A stretch of DNA of 64,000 bases from Geomicrobium halophilum (GTDB lineage: Bacteria; Bacillota; Bacilli; Bacillales; Marinococcaceae): assembly GCF_014207655.1 (NCBI RefSeq), contig NZ_JACHHJ010000007.1:1-64000 (forward strand), read 5' to 3'. Under the pieces are notes generated by a model that was given only the letters and a program-made list of their open reading frames with translations, ran no database searches and was not told the origin of the DNA. This document shows, in pieces, positions 30,612 through 39,074 of this stretch (position 1 is its first letter; every line of letters begins with the position of its first letter). Position numbers and translations under genes: made by a program.

Positions 30612-32690
30612 ATGGCAAGAGAGTTCTCCTTGGAGAAAACCCGTAATATCGGTATTATGGCACATATTGATGCCGGTAAAACGACGGCTACAGAACGTAT
30701 TTTGTTCTATACCGGCCGTACTCACAAAATCGGAGAAACACACGAAGGTGCTTCCCAGATGGACTGGATGGCACAGGAACAAGATCGTGGGATTACTATC
30801 ACATCTGCTGCCACAACAGCCCAATGGAAAGAACATCGTATTAACATTATTGACACACCAGGGCACGTCGACTTTACTGTAGAAGTGGAACGTTCCCTTC
30901 GTGTACTTGATGGTTCTGTTGCTGTACTTGACGCACAGTCTGGTGTTGAACCACAAACGGAGACCGTTTGGCGTCAAGCAACCACCTATCATGTGCCAAG
31001 AATTGTATTTGTCAATAAAATGGATAAAGTGGGTGCAGACTTCCTTTATTCGGTAAGCACATTAAAGGATCGCCTTGGTGCTAACGCCCATGCTATTCAG
31101 TTGCCCATTGGTGCAGAAGATGAATTTGAAGGCATCATTGACCTTGTGGAAATGAAAGCTTATTATTATCTTGATGACTTGGGCAGAGAGACGGAAGAAC
31201 GAGAAATTCCAGACGAATACCGGGAACAGGCAGATGCATATCGTGAGCAGCTCATCGAAGCCGTTGCGGAATTTGATGAAGATCTTATGATGATGTATCT
31301 GGAGGGTGAAGAGCTAAATAATGATGATGTAAAAAGAGCCATCCGTAAGGGCACACTTAATGTTGAGTTTTATCCGGTTCTTTGCGGATCAGCATTCAAA
31401 AACAAAGGTGTCCAGCTCATGCTTGATGCTGTTATTGATTATTTGCCTGCACCAACCGATGTTCCGGCTATTAAGGGAACGAAAGTAAACACGGACGAAG
31501 AAGTGCAACGTGAAGCAGATGATGAAGGCCCATTTTCTGCACTTGCATTTAAGGTTATGTCGGACCCTTACGTTGGGAAACTTACGTTTTTCCGTGTGTA
31601 TTCCGGTACCTTGTCGTCAGGTTCTTATGTGAAGAACACATCAAAAGATAATCGTGAAAGAGTTGGCCGTATTTTGCAAATGCATGCCAATTCGCGTGAA
31701 GAGATTTCAACTGTCTACTCAGGTGATATTGCTGCAGGTGTTGGTTTGAAGGACACATCCACAGGTGATACACTTTGTGATGTAAAAGACGAGGTTGTTC
31801 TTGAAGCGATGGACTTTCCAGAACCTGTTATCTCCTTATCTGTAGAGCCTAAGTCTAAAGCAGACCAGGATAAGATGGGGATTGCGCTTGGTAAACTTGC
31901 TGAAGAAGACCCGACTTTCCAAACGTACACCGATGAAGAAACAGGTCAAACGGTTATTTCAGGAATGGGTGAACTTCACCTTGATATCATTGTTGATCGC
32001 TTAAAACGTGAATTTAAGGTAGAAGCCATTGTCGGTGCACCGCAAGTATCCTATCGTGAAACCATAAGGACATCTGCAAATTGTGAAGGAAAGTTTATTC
32101 GTCAATCCGGTGGTCGTGGACAATATGGCCATGTATGGATTGAGTTTAGCCCGAACGAAACAGGCGCCGGATTTGAATTTGAAAACAAGATCGTCGGCGG
32201 GGTTGTTCCTCGTGAATATATTAATTCTGTTCAACAAGGCGTTGAAGAAGCAATGCAATCAGGCTTGCTTGCAGGCTATCCGATGATTGACATGAAAGCT
32301 CGTTTGTTTGACGGTTCCTATCACGACGTCGACTCAAATGAGATGGCGTTTAAAATTGCTGCCTCCATGGCACTTAAAGAAGCAAAATCTTCATGCCAGC
32401 CCGTTCTTCTTGAACCTTTGATGAAAGTTGATATTGTTGTTCCTGAAGAGTACATGGGCGATGTGATGGGAGACGTCACTTCTCGTCGCGGCCGTGTAGA
32501 AGGAATGGATGCGCGTGGAAATGCACAAATCATCAGTGCTTACGTGCCGTTAGCTGAAATGTTCGGGTATGCAACGACTCTACGCTCTAATACGCAGGGT
32601 CGCGGCACATACACAATGTTCTTTGATCATTATGAAGAAGTGCCTAAGAGTATTTCTGAAGAAATCATTAAGAAAAACACCGGTGAGTAA
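30612..32690 (+). CDS. fusA: Elongation factor G
   Basis: EF-G drives translocation and, with RRF, ribosome recycling. The 692-aa protein has the G1 motif AHIDAGKTT near 17, switch [10 protein letters not shown] near 82, NKMD near 136, and the later domains II-V. The domain IV tip ([14 protein letters not shown]) is present. AAAGGAGAAAG precedes the ATG. Third gene of the str operon. Confidence 0.98.
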   Translation: MAREFSLEKTRNIGIMAHIDAGKTTATERILFYTGRTHKIGETHEGASQMDWMAQEQDRGITITSAATTAQWKEHRINIIDTPGHVDFTVEVERSLRVLDGSVAVLDAQSGVEPQTETVWRQATTYHVPRIVFVNKMDKVGADFLYSVSTLKDRLGANAHAIQLPIGAEDEFEGIIDLVEMKAYYYLDDLGRETEEREIPDEYREQADAYREQLIEAVAEFDEDLMMMYLEGEELNNDDVKRAIRKGTLNVEFYPVLCGSAFKNKGVQLMLDAVIDYLPAPTDVPAIKGTKVNTDEEVQREADDEGPFSALAFKVMSDPYVGKLTFFRVYSGTLSSGSYVKNTSKDNRERVGRILQMHANSREEISTVYSGDIAAGVGLKDTSTGDTLCDVKDEVVLEAMDFPEPVISLSVEPKSKADQDKMGIALGKLAEEDPTFQTYTDEETGQTVISGMGELHLDIIVDRLKREFKVEAIVGAPQVSYRETIRTSANCEGKFIRQSGGRGQYGHVWIEFSPNETGAGFEFENKIVGGVVPREYINSVQQGVEEAMQSGLLAGYPMIDMKARLFDGSYHDVDSNEMAFKIAASMALKEAKSSCQPVLLEPLMKVDIVVPEEYMGDVMGDVTSRRGRVEGMDARGNAQIISAYVPLAEMFGYATTLRSNTQGRGTYTMFFDHYEEVPKSISEEIIKKNTGE

Positions 32691-32782
32691 TCACCACTCA
32701 ACTTTTAAAGCTTAGAAAGGTGATCCTCGATCATTCTTTCTTGCTTCATATTAAATCATGAATTTAAGGGAGGAAAATTCCA

Positions 32783-33973
32783 ATGGCAAAAGAAAAATTT
32801 GACCGGTCGAAGAGCCATGCTAACATTGGTACAATTGGCCACGTTGACCATGGTAAAACTACATTAACAGCTGCAATTACAAAAGTACTCCATGAACAAT
32901 CAGGTGAAGGTACCGTCATGGAATATGATGCAATTGATGGCGCTCCAGAAGAAAAAGAGCGTGGAATTACGATTGCAACTTCTCACGTAGAGTATGAAAC
33001 AGAGAGTCGTCACTATGCACACGTGGATTGCCCTGGACACGCAGACTACGTGAAAAACATGATCACTGGTGCAGCGCAAATGGATGGCTCCATTCTAGTT
33101 GTATCTGCAGCGGATGGTCCTATGCCGCAAACTCGTGAGCACATTCTGCTTTCCCGTAACGTTGGTGTGCCATCAATCGTTGTTTTCCTTAACAAAGTTG
33201 ACCAGGTTGACGACGAAGAGCTTCTTGAGCTTGTAGAAATGGAAGTACGTGATCTTCTTTCTGAGTACGACTTCCCAGGAGACGACATTCCGGTAGTTTC
33301 TGGTTCTGCTTTGAAAGCTCTTGAAGGCGATGAAGAGCATAAACAAAAGATTCTTGACTTGATGAGCGAAGTAGATAACTATATCCCTACTCCAGAGCGT
33401 GACACAGATAAGCCATTCATGATGCCGGTTGAAGACGTATTCTCAATCACTGGCCGTGGTACTGTTGCAACGGGTCGTGTTGAACGCGGTATGCTTAACA
33501 CTGGCGATGAAATTGAGATTCTTGGAATCGATGAAGAAAAGAAAAAATCAACCGTTACAGGTGTTGAGATGTTCCATAAGATCCTTGACTATGCAGAAGC
33601 CGGAGACAACATCGGTGCATTGCTTCGTGGGATTAACCGTGAACAAATCAAGCGTGGACAAGTACTTGCGAAACCAGGTACGATCACACCACATACGGAA
33701 TTTAAAGCGGAAGTATACGTTCTTTCCAAAGATGAAGGTGGACGCCATACTCCATTCTTCCAAAACTATCGCCCACAATTCTATTTCCGTACAACGGACG
33801 TAACGGGTGTTATCGAGTTGCCGGAAGGTGTAGAAATGGTTATGCCAGGAGACAACATTGAAATGTCCGTTGGCCTTATTCAGCCAATCGCGATTGAAGA
33901 GGGCACAAGATTTTCTATCCGTGAAGGCGGTCGTACAGTAGGATCTGGTGTTGTTACAGAAATCGTGAAGTAA
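32783..33973 (+). CDS. tuf: Elongation factor Tu
   Basis: EF-Tu brings aminoacyl-tRNA to the ribosome. The 396-aa protein has GHVDHGKTT near 19, DCPGHADYV near 81, NKVD near 136 and SALKAL for base recognition, followed by beta-barrel domains 2 and 3. AAGGGAGGAAA precedes the ATG. Its composition is somewhat acidic but normal for the family. A terminator follows, and the S10 operon, usually close by, is displaced by about 7 kb. Confidence 0.98.
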   Translation: MAKEKFDRSKSHANIGTIGHVDHGKTTLTAAITKVLHEQSGEGTVMEYDAIDGAPEEKERGITIATSHVEYETESRHYAHVDCPGHADYVKNMITGAAQMDGSILVVSAADGPMPQTREHILLSRNVGVPSIVVFLNKVDQVDDEELLELVEMEVRDLLSEYDFPGDDIPVVSGSALKALEGDEEHKQKILDLMSEVDNYIPTPERDTDKPFMMPVEDVFSITGRGTVATGRVERGMLNTGDEIEILGIDEEKKKSTVTGVEMFHKILDYAEAGDNIGALLRGINREQIKRGQVLAKPGTITPHTEFKAEVYVLSKDEGGRHTPFFQNYRPQFYFRTTDVTGVIELPEGVEMVMPGDNIEMSVGLIQPIAIEEGTRFSIREGGRTVGSGVVTEIVK

Positions 33974-33988
33974 GAATGAGTGTAAAAT

Positions 33989-34015
33989 AGGGTACCCTTC
34001 GGGGTACTCTTTTTT
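33989..34015 (+). terminator. Terminator after tuf
   Basis: AGGGTACCC, the tetraloop-like TTC and GGGGTACTC form a 9-bp stem followed by six T. It closes the str operon. Confidence 0.92.
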
Positions 34016-34038
34016 GTTACAATCAGTATAAAAGCGTG

Positions 34039-34215
34039 GTCAAAAAAAGAGGACAAAAACAAACATGACGCTTTGCGCACCCCAATGAGTATGAGAATGA
34101 AATCACTATGTCACCATTCTTTTCACAGAAAAGAACCGAGTAGATCGAGGAGCGCAGAAGTAAGATGGCGAAGGGATACGAAGCGATTTTTTTCGGGCTT
34201 TTTGACAACCTCTAT
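34039..34215 (+). repeat. Repeat element R4 between tuf and the aldo-keto reductase gene
   Basis: Starts TGGTCAAAAAAAGAGGACAA and contains a 25-nt block (34049-34073) identical to 9046-9070 in R1. Ends ATTTTTTTCGGGCTTTTTGA then CAACCTC, which aligns with the right ends of R1, R3 and R5. The short ends TCAAAAA and TTTTTGA are inverted. No protein is encoded. It lies in the opposite orientation to R5, on the other side of the reductase gene. Confidence 0.65.
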
Positions 34216-34235
34216 AAAGTTTTAATTAACAAGTG

Positions 34236-34265
34236 TTTGCAGAGAATCACTATAGGGGTGATAAT
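34236..34265 (+). promoter_or_regulatory. Possible promoter of the aldo-keto reductase gene
   Basis: TTTGCA, 18 nt and GATAAT, followed by ATA and a purine-rich segment. Matches are moderate. It lies just outside repeat R4, about 40 nt before the gene start. Confidence 0.4.
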
Positions 34266-34304
34266 ATAGAGAAGTTAAACATAGCGAAAGGTGCTGGATT
34301 GAAC

Positions 34305-35237
34305 ATGGAATATCATCGTATCCCGAAAACTGATATAAAAATCTCCATATTGGGTGTCGGAACGAATGGAGTGGGCGGTCATAATCTATTTCCTAATCTA
34401 GATGAAAATAAAGGTGCTGCAATGGTGCGCTCGGCACTGGATGAAGGAATTAATCTTGTGGATACTGCAGATGCATATGGTTTTGGTAGATCTGAGGAAA
34501 TCATAGGAGAGGTCATTAAATCACGTAGACAAGACGTCGTGTTGGCGACGAAAGGCGGATTGGAGTATACGAACGATGGAACGACGTTTAACAATCGTCC
34601 TGAATACTTAAAGCAAGCGGTGGAAAACAGCCTGAAACGATTGCAAACGGATTATATTGATATTTACTATTTACACTTTCCTGATTCAGATGTGCCTTTG
34701 TCTGAAGCGATAGGAGCTCTTTCGAGGTTAAAGGAAGAGGGGAAGATAAGGGCAATTGGCATTTCCAATGTATCGGCAGAGCAATTATCGGAAGCGAATC
34801 GTCACAACGATATTTCCGTTTTACAGTCTTGGTACAATATGCTGGATCGTTCAGCAGAGGATGAGCTTTTACCATATTGCAACGAGCAGGGGATTTCATT
34901 TATCCCATTCGGACCACTTGCCTATGGTTTACTTTCAGGCCATTACACTAAGGATTTTACACCATCTTACGATGATCATCGTTCGAGTCATCCATTATTT
35001 GCTCCCGGTCTTTATGAGGATACTATTGACCGTGTATCGGAGTTAAAAGAAATTGCGGATAAGAAGGGAACAACCGTCTCAAATCTTGCCCTTGCGTGGT
35101 TACTTGCTCAACAAAATGTTGCGGCGGTCATACCCGGTGGAAAAGGGCCTGATCGAGTACAAGAAAATTTACGTGCGCTTTCCGTCAAGCTTTCTAAAGA
35201 AGAGAAAGAGTTGATTGAAGAGGTTCTAGATAATTAA
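34305..35237 (+). CDS. Aldo-keto reductase family protein
   Basis: A 310-aa NAD(P)H-dependent oxidoreductase with a TIM-barrel. The catalytic tetrad is visible: D53 and Y58 in DTADAYGFG, K83 in ATKGG, H124 in YYLHFPD. The C-terminal cofactor region has VIPGGKGPDRVQENL. The substrate cannot be predicted. ATG 34305 gives the canonical MEYHRIPKTDIKIS start; the ribosome site AAAGGTG is modest and 11 nt away. It sits alone between two inverted repeats (R4 and R5) where B. subtilis carries the unrelated ybaC, so it is probably an insertion. Confidence 0.9.
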   Translation: MEYHRIPKTDIKISILGVGTNGVGGHNLFPNLDENKGAAMVRSALDEGINLVDTADAYGFGRSEEIIGEVIKSRRQDVVLATKGGLEYTNDGTTFNNRPEYLKQAVENSLKRLQTDYIDIYYLHFPDSDVPLSEAIGALSRLKEEGKIRAIGISNVSAEQLSEANRHNDISVLQSWYNMLDRSAEDELLPYCNEQGISFIPFGPLAYGLLSGHYTKDFTPSYDDHRSSHPLFAPGLYEDTIDRVSELKEIADKKGTTVSNLALAWLLAQQNVAAVIPGGKGPDRVQENLRALSVKLSKEEKELIEEVLDN

Positions 35238-35246
35238 TAACTGGCA

Positions 35247-35517
35247 GTGTTCAAAAAGTCCGGGAAAAATAGCGGTCGTATTTCTTCGTCGTCTTGCTTC
35301 CGCGCGCCTCACGTATGAAAACCGTATCCTCGAAAAAGAAGGCCACTTTTTCATCGTGCGAAGGAACGCTTATGAAGCAGCCAGCTGGCGCTTTGCTCCT
35401 CGGAAAAACCCCCCTTTTCCTTCGTGAGAAGTGAATGCTTTCTTGGTGCAAGTAGGGTGGCTCGCAGCTGCGTCTTCTCGAACGACTCGGCTCTTTTTGT
35501 CCTCCTTTTGGAACACG
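35247..35517 (-). repeat. Repeat element R5, inverted relative to R1, R3 and R4
   Basis: On the minus strand it starts TGTTCCAAAAGGAGGACAAA and ends CCCGGACTTTTTGAACAC; the terminal GTGTTC..AAAAG and CTTTTTGAACAC are imperfect inverted repeats of about 12 nt. Its right part aligns with R4 over about 40 nt (ACGAAG, ATACGA, ATTTTT, CGG, CTTTTTGA). The interior GAAGGAAAAG matches R1. A 95-codon open frame on the minus strand spans it, with no recognisable domain. Confidence 0.62.
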
Positions 35518-35539
35518 CAATTTTAGGAAAGGCAGCATT

Positions 35540-35570
35540 TATATTCGTTTCAAAAATCTAAACGAATATA
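35540..35570. repeat. Perfect 11-bp inverted repeat
   Basis: TATATTCGTTT and AAACGAATATA flank a 9-nt loop. No T-run follows on the plus strand. It could be an operator for a dimeric regulator or an RNA hairpin at the end of the reductase transcript. Confidence 0.6.
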
Positions 35571-35609
35571 ATGAAAACAAGGATATAACGATCAATTTTA
35601 AGAACATTG

Positions 35610-35637
35610 CCACTTCCTATCCTAGGGAGTGGTTTTT
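35610..35637 (+). terminator. Terminator before the levR-like gene
   Basis: CCACTTCCT/AGGGAGTGG with loop ATCCT, then TTTTTC. It ends transcription from the aldo-keto reductase side, about 60 nt before the regulator start. Confidence 0.8.
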
Positions 35638-35699
35638 CATGAAAAAGTAAGGAATTGCTGGTAAACTAGGATAAAATAAGCATGATAAGGTGAATGTAA

Positions 35700-38375
35700 A
35701 TGAGCAGGCAAGAGGATGTATTAAAACAATTGCAATCGTTTTCAGAGGATCGTCCGCAAGGGGTTAGTGCAGAAGAAATTGCACATGCCTTAAATATTAA
35801 CCGCTCTACCGCAAGCCGCTATTTAAACGGTCTTGTGCAAAGTAATCAAGCGGAAAAAATAGCAGGTAAACCTGTGCGTTATTACCGAAGAAGTTCCCAG
35901 CAGAATCAAGACATTGGAGAAAGTTTGCAACCTTTAGTGCAACAAGGGATGGCTGCGCTCTCTTACCCTTTCCAGACCTTACATGTGCTCTTGACTGGTG
36001 AGACCGGTACTGGGAAAACCTATCTAGCTGAACATTTGCATGAAGAGGCAGTAAAACAAGCTTATATTACGAAGGATACTCCATTTGTGACATTTAATTG
36101 TGCAGATTATGCACAGAATCCTGAATTATTGGTTGGGCAAATTTTTGGAATAAAGAAAGGAGCATTTACCGGGGCCGTTCAAGATGAACCTGGATTGGTA
36201 GAACTAGCGGATGGCGGGATTTTATTTCTAGATGAAATTCATCGTTTACCGGCTTCTGGACAAGAGATGTTATTTTACTTGATGGACAAGGGAGTCTATC
36301 GACGTTTTGGTGAAGCGACACGTGAACGACAAGCGAAAGTGACATTTATCGGAGCCACGACTGAACGTTCAGATGAGGTACTCTTGCCAACGTTATTCCG
36401 GCGATTTTCCGTCAAGCTAACGATCCCTCCGTTACGAGCACGAAGCCGTAAAGAGAGAATAGCGCTGCTTCATCTGCTTCTGCAACAGGAAGAAGGTAAA
36501 ATGGATACTCACCTTTCGATAGAGGAAAAAGGAAGCGAGGCTTTTCTTCGTTACTCTTGCCCAGGAAATATCGGACAGTTAAAAAATGATGTACAGATTG
36601 CTTGTGCTCGAGCCTATTTACGTTACTTAAATCATAAAGATTCACAAGTGACGGTCCAGAAGGAAGATATCCCTATTGAGAATGATGTGATGAAGTCTTT
36701 CCGCCCTAGAGAAAACGTATATAATGATCCCGTTCAAGTCTCTGAAACATTCGAGGAACAAGGAAGATCAGAGGAACAGAATATTCCGCTTCCAAACATT
36801 TATCAACGCTTGGACGAAAAACAAGCAGAACTAAACGCAGTGGGGGATATAGCGGCTGGAGATTCGTTACAAAAGGTCGTCAACCAATATATTCAAGATT
36901 TAACAGATCACTATCCTGAAGGTGCGATTTCCTACGATGCTTGGCACGATCTTGTGGATGAAGACTTGCTTCAAGCGCTGCAACGTGCACCTACAGTACT
37001 TTCAGAATTTTTTTCTCGTGAGCTTGATAAACAAAGTTTATATGTTATTGGATTACACTTGCAAAACTTGCGCAATCATAACATGGGCGATAATCAGCTG
37101 TTACCATCCTTTTCGAGGGCTCCGCAGAGGGAACGGAAGGCGGCCTACCGGCTGGCTGAGTATTTAGAGGACACCATACATTTTAAACTTCCAAACGATG
37201 AAGTTGAATTGCTGGCTCATTTTTTAACTCCTGAACCAGAACCACCCCCTATTCCAAACTCGCAAACGGTCTATATATTATTAGTAACCCACGGTCGAGC
37301 TACTGCTTCATCGATGGCGGAAGTTACGAATACATTGCTGGGTACAGCAGTTGTTCAATCTATCGACATGCCATTGGATATATCGGCTGAAAAGACCTAT
37401 GAAGAGATACAGGCGAATATTAAACGCGCCCTCTCCTTGCAAACGTATCAAGGTGTACTGCTTCTTGTAGATATGGGGTCCCTCGTTACATTGGGAGATA
37501 CGTTTTATCACGAATGGGATCTACCGGTTTACACTTTACCTTGTGTGAATATGCCCATGGTGATGGAAGCAGGGAGAAAATCACTCGTTCAGGGAATGAC
37601 GGTAGAAGAAGTTTATGAGTCGGCATACAAAGCGATGACGTTGTTTATGCATGAAGGTAACTCTTCTCAGGTACCGAAGAGGAAGCGCTTGATTGCAACT
37701 GTTTGTTTTACTGGAGAGGGAGCAGCGCAATTACTGGAGGAGTGGCTAGCCGCACAGCTTACGGAAGCAGATAAAGATGTAGTCATTCGCTCCGTACGAA
37801 TTCATCCGGTTTCAAGGGATACTTCGATTCTCGATCAATTAAAAGACTATTACGAGATTGTAGCTATCATCGGTACGGTTCATATTTCTATGGATGAAAT
37901 TCCATTTATTCCGGCGTGGGAACTTCTTAAGCAAGAAGGGAGTTCACGTTTGTTTAAATTACTAGAAGTGACTCGTCAGAACCAATCGTTACCCGTAGAT
38001 AATCACCAGCATGTGCAGGAAGGCTATCAAGCGATCGCAAATGGGCTTGGTGAAATTGTAACTTATATCAATCCACGCGTTTTTTGTACCATTCTGGACG
38101 ATTGTCTTTCCCAGATACAGGATTACTATGGTTGGGAAGATGACCGGGCACTCGGTATGGGTATGCACATTGGTGTTCTACTGGATCGAATGATGCACGC
38201 GCATTTACATGATGAAATGGAGGAATTGCAAAAAACGATGCCTATGCATAAGGATTTTGATCACGATCTAGCTGAAATGGCGGTATGGGAGCCGCTTGTG
38301 AACCGTTTGGAAGAAACATTTCAAGTGGAATTTAAACACACATTTTTAAAAGCAACGATGAAATTATCAAGGTAA
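35700..38375 (+). CDS. LevR-type sigma-54 activator with PRD and PTS EIIA domains
   Basis: An 891-aa regulator of the LevR/CelR/ManR class. In order: an N-terminal helix-turn-helix (about 20-50, VSAEEIAHALNINRSTASRYL); an AAA+ sigma-54 interaction domain with Walker A GETGTGKT (about 100-107), GAFTGA (about 154-159) and Walker B GILFLDEIHRLP; a first PRD (about 390-470); an EIIA-Man-like domain with LLVTHGRATA (histidine near 530); an EIIB-like part (about 660-760); and a second PRD (about 780-890) with GMGMHIGVLL. PTS phosphorylation of these domains would tune its activity. The -24/-12 promoter just downstream marks the PTS operon as its target. Confidence 0.92.
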   Translation: MSRQEDVLKQLQSFSEDRPQGVSAEEIAHALNINRSTASRYLNGLVQSNQAEKIAGKPVRYYRRSSQQNQDIGESLQPLVQQGMAALSYPFQTLHVLLTGETGTGKTYLAEHLHEEAVKQAYITKDTPFVTFNCADYAQNPELLVGQIFGIKKGAFTGAVQDEPGLVELADGGILFLDEIHRLPASGQEMLFYLMDKGVYRRFGEATRERQAKVTFIGATTERSDEVLLPTLFRRFSVKLTIPPLRARSRKERIALLHLLLQQEEGKMDTHLSIEEKGSEAFLRYSCPGNIGQLKNDVQIACARAYLRYLNHKDSQVTVQKEDIPIENDVMKSFRPRENVYNDPVQVSETFEEQGRSEEQNIPLPNIYQRLDEKQAELNAVGDIAAGDSLQKVVNQYIQDLTDHYPEGAISYDAWHDLVDEDLLQALQRAPTVLSEFFSRELDKQSLYVIGLHLQNLRNHNMGDNQLLPSFSRAPQRERKAAYRLAEYLEDTIHFKLPNDEVELLAHFLTPEPEPPPIPNSQTVYILLVTHGRATASSMAEVTNTLLGTAVVQSIDMPLDISAEKTYEEIQANIKRALSLQTYQGVLLLVDMGSLVTLGDTFYHEWDLPVYTLPCVNMPMVMEAGRKSLVQGMTVEEVYESAYKAMTLFMHEGNSSQVPKRKRLIATVCFTGEGAAQLLEEWLAAQLTEADKDVVIRSVRIHPVSRDTSILDQLKDYYEIVAIIGTVHISMDEIPFIPAWELLKQEGSSRLFKLLEVTRQNQSLPVDNHQHVQEGYQAIANGLGEIVTYINPRVFCTILDDCLSQIQDYYGWEDDRALGMGMHIGVLLDRMMHAHLHDEMEELQKTMPMHKDFDHDLAEMAVWEPLVNRLEETFQVEFKHTFLKATMKLSR

Positions 38376-38396
38376 TGTGTGCAGTGAATGTGCACA
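38376..38396. promoter_or_regulatory. Putative upstream activator site (dyad) for the LevR-like protein
   Basis: TGTGTGCA-GTGAA-TGTGCACA is an imperfect dyad directly after the regulator stop codon, about 60 nt upstream of the -24/-12 promoter. Sigma-54 activators bind dyads at such sites. The assignment rests on position and symmetry only. Confidence 0.45.
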
Positions 38397-38414
38397 GATA
38401 GAAATACGATACGG

Positions 38415-38440
38415 AAAAAGCCCTTTATAAAGGGCTTTTT
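38415..38440. terminator. Terminator after the levR-like gene (bidirectional)
   Basis: AAAAAGCCCTTT-ATAAAGGGCTTTTT is a near-perfect palindrome with an A-run before and a T-run after, able to stop transcription from either side. It lies between the activator dyad and the -24/-12 promoter. Confidence 0.88.
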
Positions 38441-38445
38441 ATTTT

Positions 38446-38461
38446 TGGCATAAATGTTGCA
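38446..38461 (+). promoter_or_regulatory. Sigma-54 (-24/-12) promoter of the PTS operon
   Basis: TGGCAT-AAATG-TTGCA matches the consensus TGGCAC-N5-TTGCA with GG and GC ten bases apart, as sigma-54 holoenzyme requires. It lies 37 nt before the first PTS operon gene and beside a GAFTGA-containing activator. The two together make sigma-54 (SigL) control very likely. Confidence 0.88.
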
Positions 38462-38497
38462 TTAATATAGTGTAAGGAAGAGAAAGGAGGCGTGAAT

Positions 38498-38764
38498 TTG
38501 TTAAGGAAGATATCCTTTTGGTATACGCTGGCGTTTATCGTTTTATGGAATGGCTATGCTGTTCAGCAATACTTTACAGGACAGCCAGGTGCGGTACAGC
38601 TTTTCTTTTTCGGGATTGGATTTACTGTCATTCTTCTTGGTGCCACATGGTTTTCAAGGTGGCTGATGAAACATTACAAAGTCGTTGATGAAAAGGCAGA
38701 TGAAATTCTTTCAACCAAATTTAAAAAAGATAGGAGACATCGAAATGGCAAAACAGTCTATTAA
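38498..38764 (+). CDS. Small two-helix membrane protein of the PTS operon (unknown function)
   Basis: I do not recognise a family for this 88-aa protein. Two hydrophobic helices are visible, about 6-25 (ISFWYTLAFIVLWNGYAV) and 35-58 (VQLFFFGIGFTVILLGATWF), followed by a basic cytoplasmic tail (STKFKKDRRHRNGK). TTG 38498 lies 7 nt after AAAGGAGG; the GTG at 38492 is too close to that site. It is the first gene behind the sigma-54 promoter, and its last 20 nt overlap the EIIB gene, so it is probably co-translated with the transporter and may act with it. Confidence 0.75.
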   Translation: MLRKISFWYTLAFIVLWNGYAVQQYFTGQPGAVQLFFFGIGFTVILLGATWFSRWLMKHYKVVDEKADEILSTKFKKDRRHRNGKTVY

Positions 38765-39062
38765 AGTGATTATTTTATGCAGCTGGGGTGCAACTTCTAG
38801 TCAATTGGCTAAAAAAGTGGAGCAAGCAGCAGAGAAAAGAGGGATTGAAGCAGATATTTATTCGGGAGGTACAGGTGATTTTAAAGACAAAGCAGCTGAA
38901 TATGATGTGGCTTTGCTCGAACCACAAGTAAGACACTTACGAAAAGAAGTGACTCGTATAGCGGAACCTCACAATGTGCCTGTAGAATTAGTGGATCAAA
39001 CAGCGTTTGCCCTCATGGATGGAGATAAGGTTCTTGATCAGGCATTGAAATTAGCTGAATAG
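38745..39062 (+). CDS. PTS EIIB component, lactose/cellobiose family
   Basis: EIIB receives phosphate from EIIA on a cysteine and passes it to the incoming sugar. The 105-aa protein has the P-loop-like phosphocysteine site at C12 (VIILCSWGATSSQLAKKV) and the alternating beta/alpha pattern of the family (ALLEPQVRHLRKEV). The loop reads CSWGATSS where most homologues have C-A-A/S-G-M-S-T-S, a modest deviation. ATG 38745 follows AGGAGACATCGAA; the start lies within the previous gene. Confidence 0.87.
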   Translation: MAKQSIKVIILCSWGATSSQLAKKVEQAAEKRGIEADIYSGGTGDFKDKAAEYDVALLEPQVRHLRKEVTRIAEPHNVPVELVDQTAFALMDGDKVLDQALKLAE

Positions 39063-39074
39063 GGGGAAATACTA

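Noticed and set aside
34248-34258. CACTATAGGGG resembles the core of a phage T7 promoter
   Set aside because: Only about 11 bases match, the upstream part differs, and no phage polymerase gene is near. Chance match inside the reductase leader.
35251-35538. 95-codon minus-strand ORF over R5
   Set aside because: It coincides with the repeat, is rich in basic residues and has no recognisable family or good ribosome site.
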